From assembly GCF_003313335.1 (NCBI RefSeq), contig NZ_QMHP01000003.1, positions 186,001 through 250,000 of the forward strand: DNA of 64,000 nucleotides, in the 5' to 3' direction. The notes under the pieces are model-generated. The model saw nothing but the letters and a program-made list of their open reading frames with translations. It did no database searches and was not told the DNA's origin. A program made the position numbers and the translations under genes. This document shows, piece by piece, positions 25,166 through 33,179 of this stretch. The first letter of the stretch is position 1, and each line of letters begins with the position of its first letter. The DNA is from Pedobacter zeaxanthinifaciens (GTDB lineage Bacteria > Bacteroidota > Bacteroidia > Sphingobacteriales > Sphingobacteriaceae).

Positions 25166-25360
25166 TTAATTTTTCGGCTTGTTTAACTGTTCTCTTAAAG
25201 CTATTAATTTCTTGTGCATATCTGTCCAATATGCCTGCCTTTCCTTGTCGCTTTTCACAGGTGGATTATGCGTATATTCTTTATACCACCCAGTTTGTTG
25301 AATAGCTTTTTTAAGGTCAGTAACCTCAATCCAGTTCCCGTTTTTATCTCTAATTTTCAT
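25166..25360 (-). CDS. Small hypothetical CTn protein
   Basis: A 64-residue protein from ATG 25360 (MKIRDKNGNWIEVTDLKKAIQQTGWYKEY). A longer start at 25378 would increase overlap with the upstream gene and is less likely. The protein is charged and soluble, with a helical C-terminus rich in K, Q and L (DMHKKLIALREQLNK). No family recognised. It is last of a four-gene minus-strand set (DUF932, 135-aa, Api92-like, this gene) and overlaps its upstream neighbour slightly. Confidence 0.6.
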   Translation of the reverse strand: MKIRDKNGNWIEVTDLKKAIQQTGWYKEYTHNPPVKSDKERQAYWTDMHKKLIALREQLNKPKN

Positions 25361-25847
25361 TGTGCTGAATTTTAGCATTAGCCATTTTACGCTCTAACAA
25401 TGTGTCGAGAATTTCCCACTCGCTGTCATACTCCTTGCCCTCAAAATGGTAGGTATCTGTTTCATCGTCTAATTCGTAACTGTCAAAGTCCTGGCTATCT
25501 AAGCAGGTGTCGTTTAGTATGCCGTTTTCAAATATTGCCTGACCATATACTAAGCATCCTAATTCCTCATAGTCCTGTGTGAAATTCACTTTGAAATGTT
25601 CGGCTATCTGCTTTACCGCGTCCGTGTTTGGCGACCATTTTGTTTCATACTGAAACACGCCCGCACTTTCATTATCCTGACTGATATTGTAGAAATAATC
25701 TCCGTGCGTGTCCTGTACGAAATCGGGTAATTGCCCGCAGTCGTCTTTATGTTCCTGTTCAGCCATTGATTTGAATAGCTGTGTTATCTGTTCGATTGCT
25801 TCGGGTGTTCCCTCAAAAATAACCCAGTTGTTGCACCAATTAGCCAT
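25350..25847 (-). CDS. Api92-like/DUF1281-type protein
   Basis: An acidic 165-residue protein starting MANWCNNWVIFEGTPEAIEQITQLF, the N-terminal pattern of Api92-like ferredoxin-fold proteins found on plasmids and phages. The pattern continues with SAGVFQYETKWSPNTDAVKQIAEHF. The rest is strongly acidic. It lies 2 bp after the 135-residue gene and overlaps the following small gene by about 11 bp. Function unknown; these proteins are common cargo of mobile elements. Confidence 0.72.
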   Translation of the reverse strand: MANWCNNWVIFEGTPEAIEQITQLFKSMAEQEHKDDCGQLPDFVQDTHGDYFYNISQDNESAGVFQYETKWSPNTDAVKQIAEHFKVNFTQDYEELGCLVYGQAIFENGILNDTCLDSQDFDSYELDDETDTYHFEGKEYDSEWEILDTLLERKMANAKIQHNEN

Positions 25848-25849
25848 AA

Positions 25850-26257
25850 TTATTTATCGTTTAAGGTTATCTGTAAAAATTTGTCGCTCCCGAAAAGCAG
25901 GTGTATCGCCTGTTTTAATTGCGGGTCGCATTGTGCATCATCTGTATATTCAATCAGGCAGTGAATAGCGAAAATTGAATTGTGTCCGTCAAAAAAATGG
26001 TCTGTAAACCAGTTCGGTCGTTTCCAAAGAGGTTCATTTTGGGCTGTTCCTTTTTGTGCATTCTGCACAAGCCTGTACCAAAATTCAGCGGTGAAAAATC
26101 CCTTTTGATACCAACCCTCACGGAATGCTGTTTCATTTTGCAGGAAGTAGTCGCATTGCGTTTTTATAGCGTTTTGCAGGTTCTCCAGTTCTGCGGGAAA
26201 AAGTTTGCACAACAAGCCCGCTTTATCGAGGTTGTCCATTTTATCTAATGCTTTCAT
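25850..26257 (-). CDS. Hypothetical CTn protein
   Basis: A 135-residue soluble protein with no recognised family. Distinctive stretches are KMDNLDKAGLLCKLFPAEL and WFTDHFFDGHNSIFAIHCLIEY. It shares its strand with and lies close to the Api92-like gene (2 bp), and 51 bp downstream of the DUF932 gene, so the set is probably one operon. Aromatic and acidic residues are frequent. An anti-restriction or DNA-modification helper role is possible from context only. Confidence 0.65.
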   Translation of the reverse strand: MKALDKMDNLDKAGLLCKLFPAELENLQNAIKTQCDYFLQNETAFREGWYQKGFFTAEFWYRLVQNAQKGTAQNEPLWKRPNWFTDHFFDGHNSIFAIHCLIEYTDDAQCDPQLKQAIHLLFGSDKFLQITLNDK

Positions 26258-26308
26258 ATCTTTTATTTTTAGTAGGCGACCACCTTTGCAGGCAGTCGCC
26301 TTTGATGA

Positions 26309-27382
26309 TTAATTGAAGTTGAAAATCTCTGCTCCTGAATAGGCAAAGTCTGTACACAGTTCAAAGGCTTTTTGTGTCTTTAGCTGTGCTGTACCGCCCA
26401 TTACAATGGATTGTAGTTTGGCTTCGCCATCCCTGTAATTGCGTACATTCTGAAAGTAACCTGTAACGGCATTGTAAGTCCCGAATAATGTGCCTTTGGT
26501 AGTTGCCATTTGTTGGGTGTCGCTTATCATAGCGTATTCAAAGGCATCATCTACGGTGTTTTTGAACACGGTGGAAACTTCATCTTCCGCACCTTTTTTG
26601 AGCAGGTTAAACGTTTCTTTGTTCGGGCAAAGTGCCAACTGGATTAGCTTTCTTACTTCTCGGTCTGTTACCCTTACTTTAGCCCAGTCATTAAAAATGT
26701 TCTCTAACTGTGTGCTTAGGGTGTTGGCAAGTCCCATAACCTTGTGAGCGTTTTCAAGGCGTTGTTTTGCTCCTGACGTGTGTTTGATACGCACTACGTT
26801 GGTCATACTCCGCAATGAAGCGTTAAGGGTGTTTTGGCATACGATACGGATAGGGGTAAATGCTGCGGTAATACTTCCGCTACCGTCGTGGCTTGTGGTT
26901 AAGAAAATGTACTTTTCTGTTACGTCGTCGCCGTTACCTACACGGATATAGTCGGGTAGCTTGGCAGTGATAAAAATGCGTTCCCCGTTGCCCAATGCCC
27001 CTGCGGTTTCGTACAATATTCCCTCGCCTCCACCTACAATAGCATCAAAGAAATTAAATGCCTCACGGTTTTGTACGATATGGTAGTCTTTGCCTACTAC
27101 GCCTAACGGTGTATTGGTGTCGGTGCGAAGTGTGGCGAAACTGTTAGGTACTAAGATGTCGTTGGCTTCAATCAGTTCTCCGCTGTCGCCTATGCTCATT
27201 GTTCTGCCCTGTGTAAACAGTGGGGATTTGATAACCTCGTAATCTAAACCTGCGTGTACTATTGCTTCCTCGCTTGTTGGGTACTGCTCTACGATTTGCC
27301 CCAAACCGTGCCACGCTTTTTGTTGAACGCTGAAGAATGAATGACGTCCTGTTTGCTCGTTGAAATTGATGTTGTGTGCCAT
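26309..27382 (-). CDS. DUF932 (phage/plasmid-like) protein
   Basis: A 357-residue protein beginning MAHNINFNEQTGRHSFFSVQQKAWHGLG, the N-terminus typical of DUF932/TIGR03299 phage- and plasmid-like proteins. Later features include SLYETAGALGNGERIFITAKL-type sequence (visible as LGNGERIFITAKLPDY) and IRIVCQNTLNASLRSMTNVVRIKHT. Function is unknown; members occur on phages, plasmids and ICEs. First gene of the minus-strand accessory set. Confidence 0.86.
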   Translation of the reverse strand: MAHNINFNEQTGRHSFFSVQQKAWHGLGQIVEQYPTSEEAIVHAGLDYEVIKSPLFTQGRTMSIGDSGELIEANDILVPNSFATLRTDTNTPLGVVGKDYHIVQNREAFNFFDAIVGGGEGILYETAGALGNGERIFITAKLPDYIRVGNGDDVTEKYIFLTTSHDGSGSITAAFTPIRIVCQNTLNASLRSMTNVVRIKHTSGAKQRLENAHKVMGLANTLSTQLENIFNDWAKVRVTDREVRKLIQLALCPNKETFNLLKKGAEDEVSTVFKNTVDDAFEYAMISDTQQMATTKGTLFGTYNAVTGYFQNVRNYRDGEAKLQSIVMGGTAQLKTQKAFELCTDFAYSGAEIFNFN

Positions 27383-27957
27383 AATGCTAAAATTTTGATG
27401 TTTGAAAAATGTTATTTACTCACTCGCTTTCCTCGTTTCCCGCTTCCTGTTGTGGTTTGCTCCGCTTCGCTTCGCATAAATTTTTCCAAAAGAAAAACCG
27501 GAAAAAAGAAAGCAGATAATCCAAGCGGGCTAAGCGGAAAACCAAAAGGAAACGGAATAAGTCCCGGAGGGTGGCAAGGAAACACACAGCAGCTCGGCGA
27601 AGCCAACATTTTGCCTTGCCATTATGCCGTAGTCTTTTGGTTGGGCGTGTGGGATGGCTGCCCGCTATAACTTAGCTGCCTTTTTACCGGTTGATTGTGG
27701 AAATTTTCTGTTCTAAATTTTTATGGCATTAATGACCAGGCTATCATAGCCTGTAATAGAGATTTGAAAAACGGAATAGCAAGGGGCGTTAGATAAGGGC
27801 TTCGCTTTTCAATTTTCTATTTAGCAAGTAGGTATAAGCTCTTTTACAGCGTTGGACTGGGTAGTGGGAAAGTAAATGTGCTTTACCTACACAAGAAGTA
27901 TGGGTATAAAAAAGCAGAACCGTTAAATTCTGCTCATTGTGATTAAATAGAAACTGA
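27383..27957. other. Non-coding stretch between DUF932 and integrase genes
   Basis: About 575 bp with no supportable gene. The plus strand from 27480 to 27600 is strongly purine-rich (runs such as aaaaaccggaaaaaagaaag). A 65-codon minus-strand frame at 27412-27609 is low-complexity (proline/phenylalanine-rich) and is rejected. The only clear signal is the integrase terminator at 27908-27934. Confidence 0.5.
27908..27934 (-). terminator. Intrinsic terminator of the integrase gene
   Basis: On the minus strand AGCAGAA and TTCTGCT form a stem followed by TTTTTTA. It lies 24 bp after the integrase stop codon. Confidence 0.75.
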
Positions 27958-29208
27958 TTAGATTACCATCATAAATGCTTCTTCCATAGCCTTGAATTTC
28001 GGCGTAACCAAATCCATATCCTTACTGATTTTTTGGCTTGTGATTTTAGCGTAAATCTGTGTGGTGGAAATGTTTTTATGCCCCATCATTTTGCTAAGGC
28101 TTTCAAGCGGTACGCCCTCGGTCAAAAACATTGTTCCGAAAGTATGCCTTGCCGTGTGAAAGGTTACTTTTTGCTCGGTAATAATTTCTGCCTTTTCAAC
28201 CAATTTACCTATGTGAGTATTGCAGGTGGCGTTGGTCGGAACCGGAAAGATAAATTCATTCCTTGTCGTACCCTGATACTTCTCAATGATACACTTAGGG
28301 ATTTCCATTAACCTAACATTAGAAGCAATATCTGACTTTTTTCTCCTGCTGATAATCCATTGATGACCGTCAAAGAATGATTGAATATTGTTCCTTGTCA
28401 GTTTCTTAATATCCGCATAAGCAAGTCCGGTAAAGCAACTGAAAATAAACAGGTCTTTTACCAGTTCATACCGTGGATGGGACGGTACGCACATCATCAG
28501 CTTTTCTACATCTTCTTTAAGGATATAACCCCGGTCGGTTTCCTCCATACTGATTTCGTAATCCTGAAACGGATTATCACGTATCAAGCCTTTTTTAATA
28601 GCCAGTTCCACCAGACTTAATACGGGCATCGTGTACACCCAAACCGTATTATGCGAAGACTGTAAGTCGTACCGGAGGTAAAAATCAAACTCCCGGATAA
28701 AATCGCCAGTCAATTCCCGGAAAGCCATATCATCACGATGATAGCGTTCTTTTATAAAGGTGGTAAGATGATTGTAAACCGTGAAATACTTGTTGTAGGT
28801 GCTTTGTGAGCGTTCTTCCTTTTCGACCAATTTTTTAAAATCCTCATTTTGGTCGTTGAAAACTTTTAGGATAGCATCATCCATTACACCAACACCCAAG
28901 AACGATAGCTTTACTTTTTGGGCGGTTGCAAAGCCCTCGTGCTTCAACATATCTTCATAAATCTTGTCGATACGCCCACGTATGTTATCCAGTCTTTTAT
29001 TGATGCTTAATGCCTGCACACTTTTGCCCTGAACTCTTCCGTGTTTCAAATCCCAATTATTGGGGTCAATTTCTAACTTTGTTCCGAAAGTTTTAGGGGT
29101 TCCGTCAATGGTAATACGGGCCATAATTGGCGCATTACCGTTCTTTTTCAGTTCGTTCTTTTTCAAATAGAAAAGCAGTTTGAACGTCGATTTTTTTGTC
29201 TGCTCCAT
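27958..29208 (-). CDS. int: Tyrosine site-specific integrase of the CTn
   Basis: Tyrosine recombinase of 416 residues that integrates and excises the element. The N-terminus (about residues 10-95) is an arm-binding domain of the Bacteroidetes type (FLKKNELKKNGNAPIMARITIDG, in part), followed by a SAM-like core-binding domain and the catalytic domain. HTARHTFGTMFL supplies His-x-x-Arg, and MGHKNISTTQIYAKI supplies the second His and the nucleophile Tyr. The box I position reads FTGLAYADIKKL, without the usual Arg, as in IntDOT. It is the last gene of the element on this side. Confidence 0.92.
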   Translation of the reverse strand: MEQTKKSTFKLLFYLKKNELKKNGNAPIMARITIDGTPKTFGTKLEIDPNNWDLKHGRVQGKSVQALSINKRLDNIRGRIDKIYEDMLKHEGFATAQKVKLSFLGVGVMDDAILKVFNDQNEDFKKLVEKEERSQSTYNKYFTVYNHLTTFIKERYHRDDMAFRELTGDFIREFDFYLRYDLQSSHNTVWVYTMPVLSLVELAIKKGLIRDNPFQDYEISMEETDRGYILKEDVEKLMMCVPSHPRYELVKDLFIFSCFTGLAYADIKKLTRNNIQSFFDGHQWIISRRKKSDIASNVRLMEIPKCIIEKYQGTTRNEFIFPVPTNATCNTHIGKLVEKAEIITEQKVTFHTARHTFGTMFLTEGVPLESLSKMMGHKNISTTQIYAKITSQKISKDMDLVTPKFKAMEEAFMMVI

Positions 29209-29470
29209 AACTCAAATGTTTAACGTTTAAAATTAAATTACATTGAGTTACAAGGGAATGTAGAAAAGGGTGCAAAAAACTGAAATATAATCAGTTAAGC
29301 CATACTGTTACCTTTGTCAATCGGTAACGAATTAGTAACCTAACCTTGTCAATTTAAGCTCCAAAACTATCAGACACCGACTTCCGAACTAAGACTACTC
29401 TTTTTATAAAGCCTTGTATAGCAAAGGTTTTAACCGTTTTGCTTAATTTTGCTTTTTACTAATCTTTTTT
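29209..29470. other. Presumed CTn end/attachment region
   Basis: Between the integrase start and the chromosomal sigma gene. Visible elements: GTTACC/GGTAAC inverted repeats at 29307-29328 with a further GTAACC at 29335; the direct repeat ccTTTGTCAAT/ccTTGTCAAT at 29311 and 29344; a hairpin AGCAAAGGTT/AACCGTTTTGCT at 29420-29443; and the direct repeat TTTTGCTT at 29437 and 29447. Such repeats are typical of integrase arm and core sites. The exact junction cannot be set because the other element end is outside the window. Confidence 0.45.
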
Positions 29471-30067
29471 TCAAAAAAAAGATAAAAGACGTAAAATTTT
29501 GAATGTCGCAAGCTTAGAATGCTTGTCTTTTTTGGCTAGCATTGCCTCACGTAGTATTTTTAATGCGCTACCTACATGGTTTTCTACCGTCTTTTCAGCT
29601 ACACCCAATTTTTCGGCAATCTCTTTATATTTTAAACGCTCAAAGCGGTTAAGCTTAAAAACCTCACGACATTTAGGCGGCAATTTTTCAATCTCTTCGT
29701 GTAGCATCACAATCAATTCATTTTCTTCATCTAACTCCGCCACTTCTTCCTCCGTAAAATTGTGTAGTATTTTTTGATGATGCTCTTCTATATTTTTTTG
29801 CCTGTTGATGTGGTTAATTGAAGAATTTATTACAGAACGATAGAGATAAGATTTAACGGAATTAATTTCGTTAAAGTCTACAGCACGCTCCCAAATTTTA
29901 ACAAATACGTTTTGCACAATTTCCTCGGCCACCACAATATCTTTAACATACTTGTCGCTCTCTAAAAGTAATTTGGCAAAATATTGGGCATAAAAATTAG
30001 TGAAAGCCTTTTCATGACCTTCCCCTAACATCCTTTCGATATTTTCTACTTGCCCTTTTCCCTTCAC
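29471..30067 (-). CDS. ECF RNA polymerase sigma-70 factor
   Basis: A 198-residue extracytoplasmic-function sigma factor. Region 2 is visible as FYAQYFAKLLLESDKYVKDIVVAEEIVQNVFVKIWE, abbreviated here as EEIVQNVFVKIWE. Region 4 reads LPPKCREVFKLNRFERLKYK and IAEKLGVAEKTVENHVGSAL, an HTH. This is the Bacteroides expansion family usually followed by a FecR anti-sigma gene and a TonB receptor. Here the next sequence downstream is the mobile element end, so any FecR partner would lie beyond the element. The tail ends LRLLSFF, which looks native. Confidence 0.87.
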   Translation of the reverse strand: MKGKGQVENIERMLGEGHEKAFTNFYAQYFAKLLLESDKYVKDIVVAEEIVQNVFVKIWERAVDFNEINSVKSYLYRSVINSSINHINRQKNIEEHHQKILHNFTEEEVAELDEENELIVMLHEEIEKLPPKCREVFKLNRFERLKYKEIAEKLGVAEKTVENHVGSALKILREAMLAKKDKHSKLATFKILRLLSFF

Positions 30068-30176
30068 TAGTAACGTTTGTTGTGTTCGTATAGCCTAAGT
30101 TAAGCATTATAGCTACTTAATCACACAATTATTACAAAAATTGCTTTAAGGTAAAAGATTATCGGCTAATTCCGTT

Positions 30177-30716
30177 CTAGTAGTTGTAATACGGAGAAAT
30201 CATCAAATACACAATTACACCCGTAACAGCCACATATAACCATAGTGGATAGGCTACTCTGGCAATTTTCTTGTGCCGCTCAAAGCTACCAGCTAAAGCC
30301 CTAACATAGGTAATTAGCACAAATGGAATAATAATCACGGAAAGTAGAATATGTGTAATGAGAATAAAATAATATATCAACTTAATTGCACCCACACCTC
30401 CAAATTTGGTCGAGTCTGCTGTCATATGGTAAGCTACATACATCCCTAAGAAAAGTACAGACAGTACAATTGCAAATTTCATCAAATTTTCGTGGAGTTT
30501 TTGTTTGCCATTTTTAATAGCCCAAACCGCCGTTACCAAAACCACTGCTGTGATGCCATTAATTGTAGCATAAATTGGCGGCAAAAAGCTAAGCGGTTCT
30601 ACATCAAAACCAAAATCCTTAAGCTTTACACCAAATAATATGGCCACTGCCAAAGGGATAGCAACCGAAAGGATCACAATCCACTTATTGTATTTTTTCT
30701 CAATTGTATTTTCCAT
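30177..30716 (-). CDS. DUF420 membrane protein (oxidase-associated)
   Basis: A 179-residue integral membrane protein with five hydrophobic helices (for example IVILSVAIPLAVAILFG and ILLSVIIIPFVLITYVR). The motif YHMTADSTKFGG and the His in LHENLMKF and ITHILLSV positions match DUF420/CtaM-like proteins, which assist maturation of heme A oxidases in Bacillus. It is the last gene of the act-cta cluster, 37 bp after the Sco-like gene. A CuB or heme-insertion role here is inference from family and position. Confidence 0.8.
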   Translation of the reverse strand: MENTIEKKYNKWIVILSVAIPLAVAILFGVKLKDFGFDVEPLSFLPPIYATINGITAVVLVTAVWAIKNGKQKLHENLMKFAIVLSVLFLGMYVAYHMTADSTKFGGVGAIKLIYYFILITHILLSVIIIPFVLITYVRALAGSFERHKKIARVAYPLWLYVAVTGVIVYLMISPYYNY

Positions 30717-30753
30717 TACTGTTTACTTATTTCCTATCAGATAGATTACTCAG

Positions 30754-31452
30754 CTACCTGCCGTCTCTAACATTTCTTAATTCCTCCGCAATGAGTACTT
30801 TAATTTCGTCGTCAAGCTTTGAAAGTGCTTCTTCTTGTGTAGCATCATAAAATCCTCTAATTCGATGTTGGCTATCCAACAAAACAATTTTCCTGCTGTA
30901 AATCATTTTGCGTTCCGGCTGCTTAACTTCCACTACGTCCAGCAATAAATCTTTTCTTACCAATTTAAAAATGGAAGCGCTATCCCCTAAAAGAATATCC
31001 CACTTGTGTGGTTTCGCTTTCAGCGTTGCTGCAAGGTTTTTTATAGAATCAAGCACATCAGTAGGATCAATGCTGATGCTAGCAAAACGTACTATATCAT
31101 TTTTTTGATAAGCTTTGAAATCTTTATACTCGTTGAATATGGCATTGGTACTGCTTGCATCGGCTTTGCCATCCATCAAATTCAGTACTACAATTTTATT
31201 TTTCCAATCTTTTAAGGAGATGGAATCACCAACTTGGTTGACTAACTTGAAATCCGCAACGGCATGATAGATGGTGTCAGGTATTTGTTTACCTCGTTTA
31301 CTATGAAACGTATTTGCTACTTGTTTTGGACCAAAAATAGGCAGAGGTTTATACCGATTTTTGCCCTGATCTTGTAGCAAATAATACAAAAATCCTGGTA
31401 CCGCTAAAATGGTGACCAGGATTAATACCTTTTTTATTGGGTTGTATTTCAT
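30754..31452 (-). CDS. Sco-like thioredoxin-fold protein lacking all cysteines
   Basis: A 232-residue protein anchored by an N-terminal helix (VLILVTILAVPGFLYYLL) with a periplasmic thioredoxin-like domain. It aligns in outline with Sco1/SenC copper chaperones (DSISLKDWKNKIVVLNLMD; ASISIDPTDVLDSI; KIVLLDSQHRIRGFYDA). The CxxxC copper motif expected after the VVLN strand is replaced by MDGKADASS, and there is no cysteine anywhere in the protein. It is embedded in the oxidase operon, 0-1 bp after the subunit IV gene (ATG/TAA overlap). CuA delivery by the normal mechanism is unlikely; it may be a scaffold or redox-inactive paralogue. Confidence 0.78.
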   Translation of the reverse strand: MKYNPIKKVLILVTILAVPGFLYYLLQDQGKNRYKPLPIFGPKQVANTFHSKRGKQIPDTIYHAVADFKLVNQVGDSISLKDWKNKIVVLNLMDGKADASSTNAIFNEYKDFKAYQKNDIVRFASISIDPTDVLDSIKNLAATLKAKPHKWDILLGDSASIFKLVRKDLLLDVVEVKQPERKMIYSRKIVLLDSQHRIRGFYDATQEEALSKLDDEIKVLIAEELRNVRDGR

Positions 31453-31808
31453 TATACTTTAGGCATGTGCAGGTGAAGGTAACCACCTTCTATTAACATC
31501 AATACGATAAAATAAATGATAAAAACAAATGTAACCGTTAGGGAAAGCTGAAGCCCCAATTTTTCATACTTAAGGTGCATGAAATAAGCTACAATGTAAA
31601 ATGCTTTTAATAAGGTAAGGAAAATATAAACGTAGTTTCCAACCGATTGTGACATGTGACCACCTGGAATAGCCCAAAGTGCAATGATAAACTCAATTAC
31701 AGTGATGGCTAACAGGATGAAGAAAACCTGCCAGATTTTTCCTTTTGTCATTGAAGCATGCTCTTCGTGGCCATGCTCATCTGCAGTGTGTGTATGATGT
31801 TGTGACAT
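31452..31808 (-). CDS. ctaF: Cytochrome c oxidase subunit IV-like protein
   Basis: A 118-residue membrane protein with three helices (WQVFFILLAITVIEFIIALWA, YVYIFLTLLKAFYIVAYFMHL, LQLSLTVTFVFIIYFIVLML). The AFYIVAYFMHLKYE pattern is that of prokaryotic subunit IV (COX4_pro). The N-terminal 20 residues are rich in His and Asp/Glu (HHTHTADEHGHEEH), a possible metal-binding tail. It lies 19 bp after the larger subunit III gene. Symbol by analogy to caa3 operons. Confidence 0.85.
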   Translation of the reverse strand: MSQHHTHTADEHGHEEHASMTKGKIWQVFFILLAITVIEFIIALWAIPGGHMSQSVGNYVYIFLTLLKAFYIVAYFMHLKYEKLGLQLSLTVTFVFIIYFIVLMLIEGGYLHLHMPKV

Positions 31809-31827
31809 AATATTATCTTTTTACGAA

Positions 31828-32568
31828 TTAAACCAAATAGAAGAAGGTAAATACAAATACCCAAACTAAATCCACAAAGTGCCAGTACAATCCAACTTTT
31901 TCTACCATTAAATAGCTACCGCGTCTCTCGAAAGTACCGTTAATTACCATACATAAAATGATGATGTTAATTACCACACCACTAAATACGTGAAAACCGT
32001 GGAAACCAGTGATGGTAAAGAATAAGTTAGCAAATTGCTGTGCCGAAACGAAAGATACTTCGCCATCGAAAAATGGTTGCAATGCTGCGTTTATGGCACT
32101 TTGGCCTTCGCCAGCTACTTTCGAAGCCGGGTTAGCTCCCCACCAGAAACCTTCGTGGTGCAAGTGAGTCCACTCAATAGCTTGACAGCCCAAGAACATA
32201 AAACCACCAATAATGGTAGCAATCATCCAGCCAATTACCTCTTTTTTAGCTCTCCTGTGTCCTGCTTCAACGGCTAGTACCATTGTTACCGAACTCATGA
32301 TTAATATAAAAGTCATTATACCCACGAAAACCAAAGGATAACCGTGATCTGCAAAACCAGGGATAGATTGGAAAACCAAATCCGGATCCGGCCATGTAAA
32401 CTTACTGAATCTTTGAGCTCCGTAATAAACCAATAATGATGAAAATGTAAAGGCATCTGATAACAAGAAAAACCACATCATTATTTTACCGTACTCTACT
32501 GACCATGGTTCACGGCCACCAGCCCATGGTGTGGTTTTAACTTGGTCTAATTTCGATAATGAATCCAT
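31828..32568 (-). CDS. ctaE: Cytochrome c oxidase subunit III
   Basis: A 246-residue protein with about six to seven helices. Subunit III features are visible: IMMWFFLLSDAFTFSSLLVYYG near the N-terminus, a helix with WTHLHHEGFWWG, and FFTITGFHGFHVFSGVVINI plus GLYWHFVDLVWVFVFTFFYL at the C-terminus. It forms part of the A-type oxidase encoded upstream. A smaller paralogue lies 30 bp upstream, so two subunit III-like proteins are produced. Confidence 0.9.
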   Translation of the reverse strand: MDSLSKLDQVKTTPWAGGREPWSVEYGKIMMWFFLLSDAFTFSSLLVYYGAQRFSKFTWPDPDLVFQSIPGFADHGYPLVFVGIMTFILIMSSVTMVLAVEAGHRRAKKEVIGWMIATIIGGFMFLGCQAIEWTHLHHEGFWWGANPASKVAGEGQSAINAALQPFFDGEVSFVSAQQFANLFFTITGFHGFHVFSGVVINIIILCMVINGTFERRGSYLMVEKVGLYWHFVDLVWVFVFTFFYLV

Positions 32569-32598
32569 TTATAAATTTATTGTATAGTTGTTAAAAAA

Positions 32599-33177
32599 TT
32601 AACTGTTCAAAAGTAAAAAAACATACAGATATATCCATAATATATCTATAAAATGCCAAAATATTGAAGTAATATCCTGACGATATACCGCTACATCTTG
32701 CGGCACCTCTCTGTAGCTACCTATTAAACTACTGATTACCAAGCACAAACCTGCCAAAATATGCAGCAAGTGAAAGCCCGAAACCACGTAAATTAAGGAG
32801 ATTGCAGCATTGTTGTTCACCATTACGGCTCCGGTTGAAATCATGCTTGACCAACCTTGAAACTGTAGCACACCAAACGTAACTCCAAGCGCTAAGGTAA
32901 CCCAAAGAAAAAATTGTTGAATTCCACGCTCTTCACGTTTTAATGCTCTAGCTGCTAAAAACAAAGCTACACTACTCGCTAATAATACGATGGTACTATA
33001 AGTGAAAACTTGTGGCAACACTAATCCATGTCCCTTGCCTTTAGATGCTGCAAAAACTAAATAATAACTTGTCCAACCACCAAACATAATGGTAGATGAA
33101 ACCACAAATAACCAAACCACAAACTTTTTAGGTTTGAAATTAATTGAGGCATTTTCTTGTTGTATTGTACTCACCAT
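32599..33177 (-). CDS. Second cytochrome c oxidase subunit III-like protein
   Basis: A 192-residue, five-helix heme-copper oxidase subunit III family protein. Features: KKFVVWLFVVSSTIMFGGWTS, then VVSGFHLLHILAGLCLVI and IFWHFIDILWIYLYVFLLL, the last being the family signature. It is shorter than its neighbour and lacks the N-terminal two helices in the usual arrangement. Starts 2 bp after ctaB. Duplicated subunit III genes are common in Bacteroidetes ACIII-oxidase clusters. Confidence 0.88.
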   Translation of the reverse strand: MVSTIQQENASINFKPKKFVVWLFVVSSTIMFGGWTSYYLVFAASKGKGHGLVLPQVFTYSTIVLLASSVALFLAARALKREERGIQQFFLWVTLALGVTFGVLQFQGWSSMISTGAVMVNNNAAISLIYVVSGFHLLHILAGLCLVISSLIGSYREVPQDVAVYRQDITSIFWHFIDILWIYLYVFLLLNS

Positions 33178-33179
33178 CT

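Noticed and set aside
24992..25186. A 64-codon plus-strand frame
   Set aside because: It runs through the terminator hairpin at 25096-25137 and into an opposite gene; no protein-like features.
27412..27609. A 65-codon minus-strand frame upstream of DUF932
   Set aside because: Composition is Phe/Pro/Leu-biased from a purine-rich tract, with no supporting context.
29471..30067. Sigma factor as a truncated gene at the CTn border
   Set aside because: Regions 2 and 4 and a natural-looking tail are present at normal length, so no truncation is supported.
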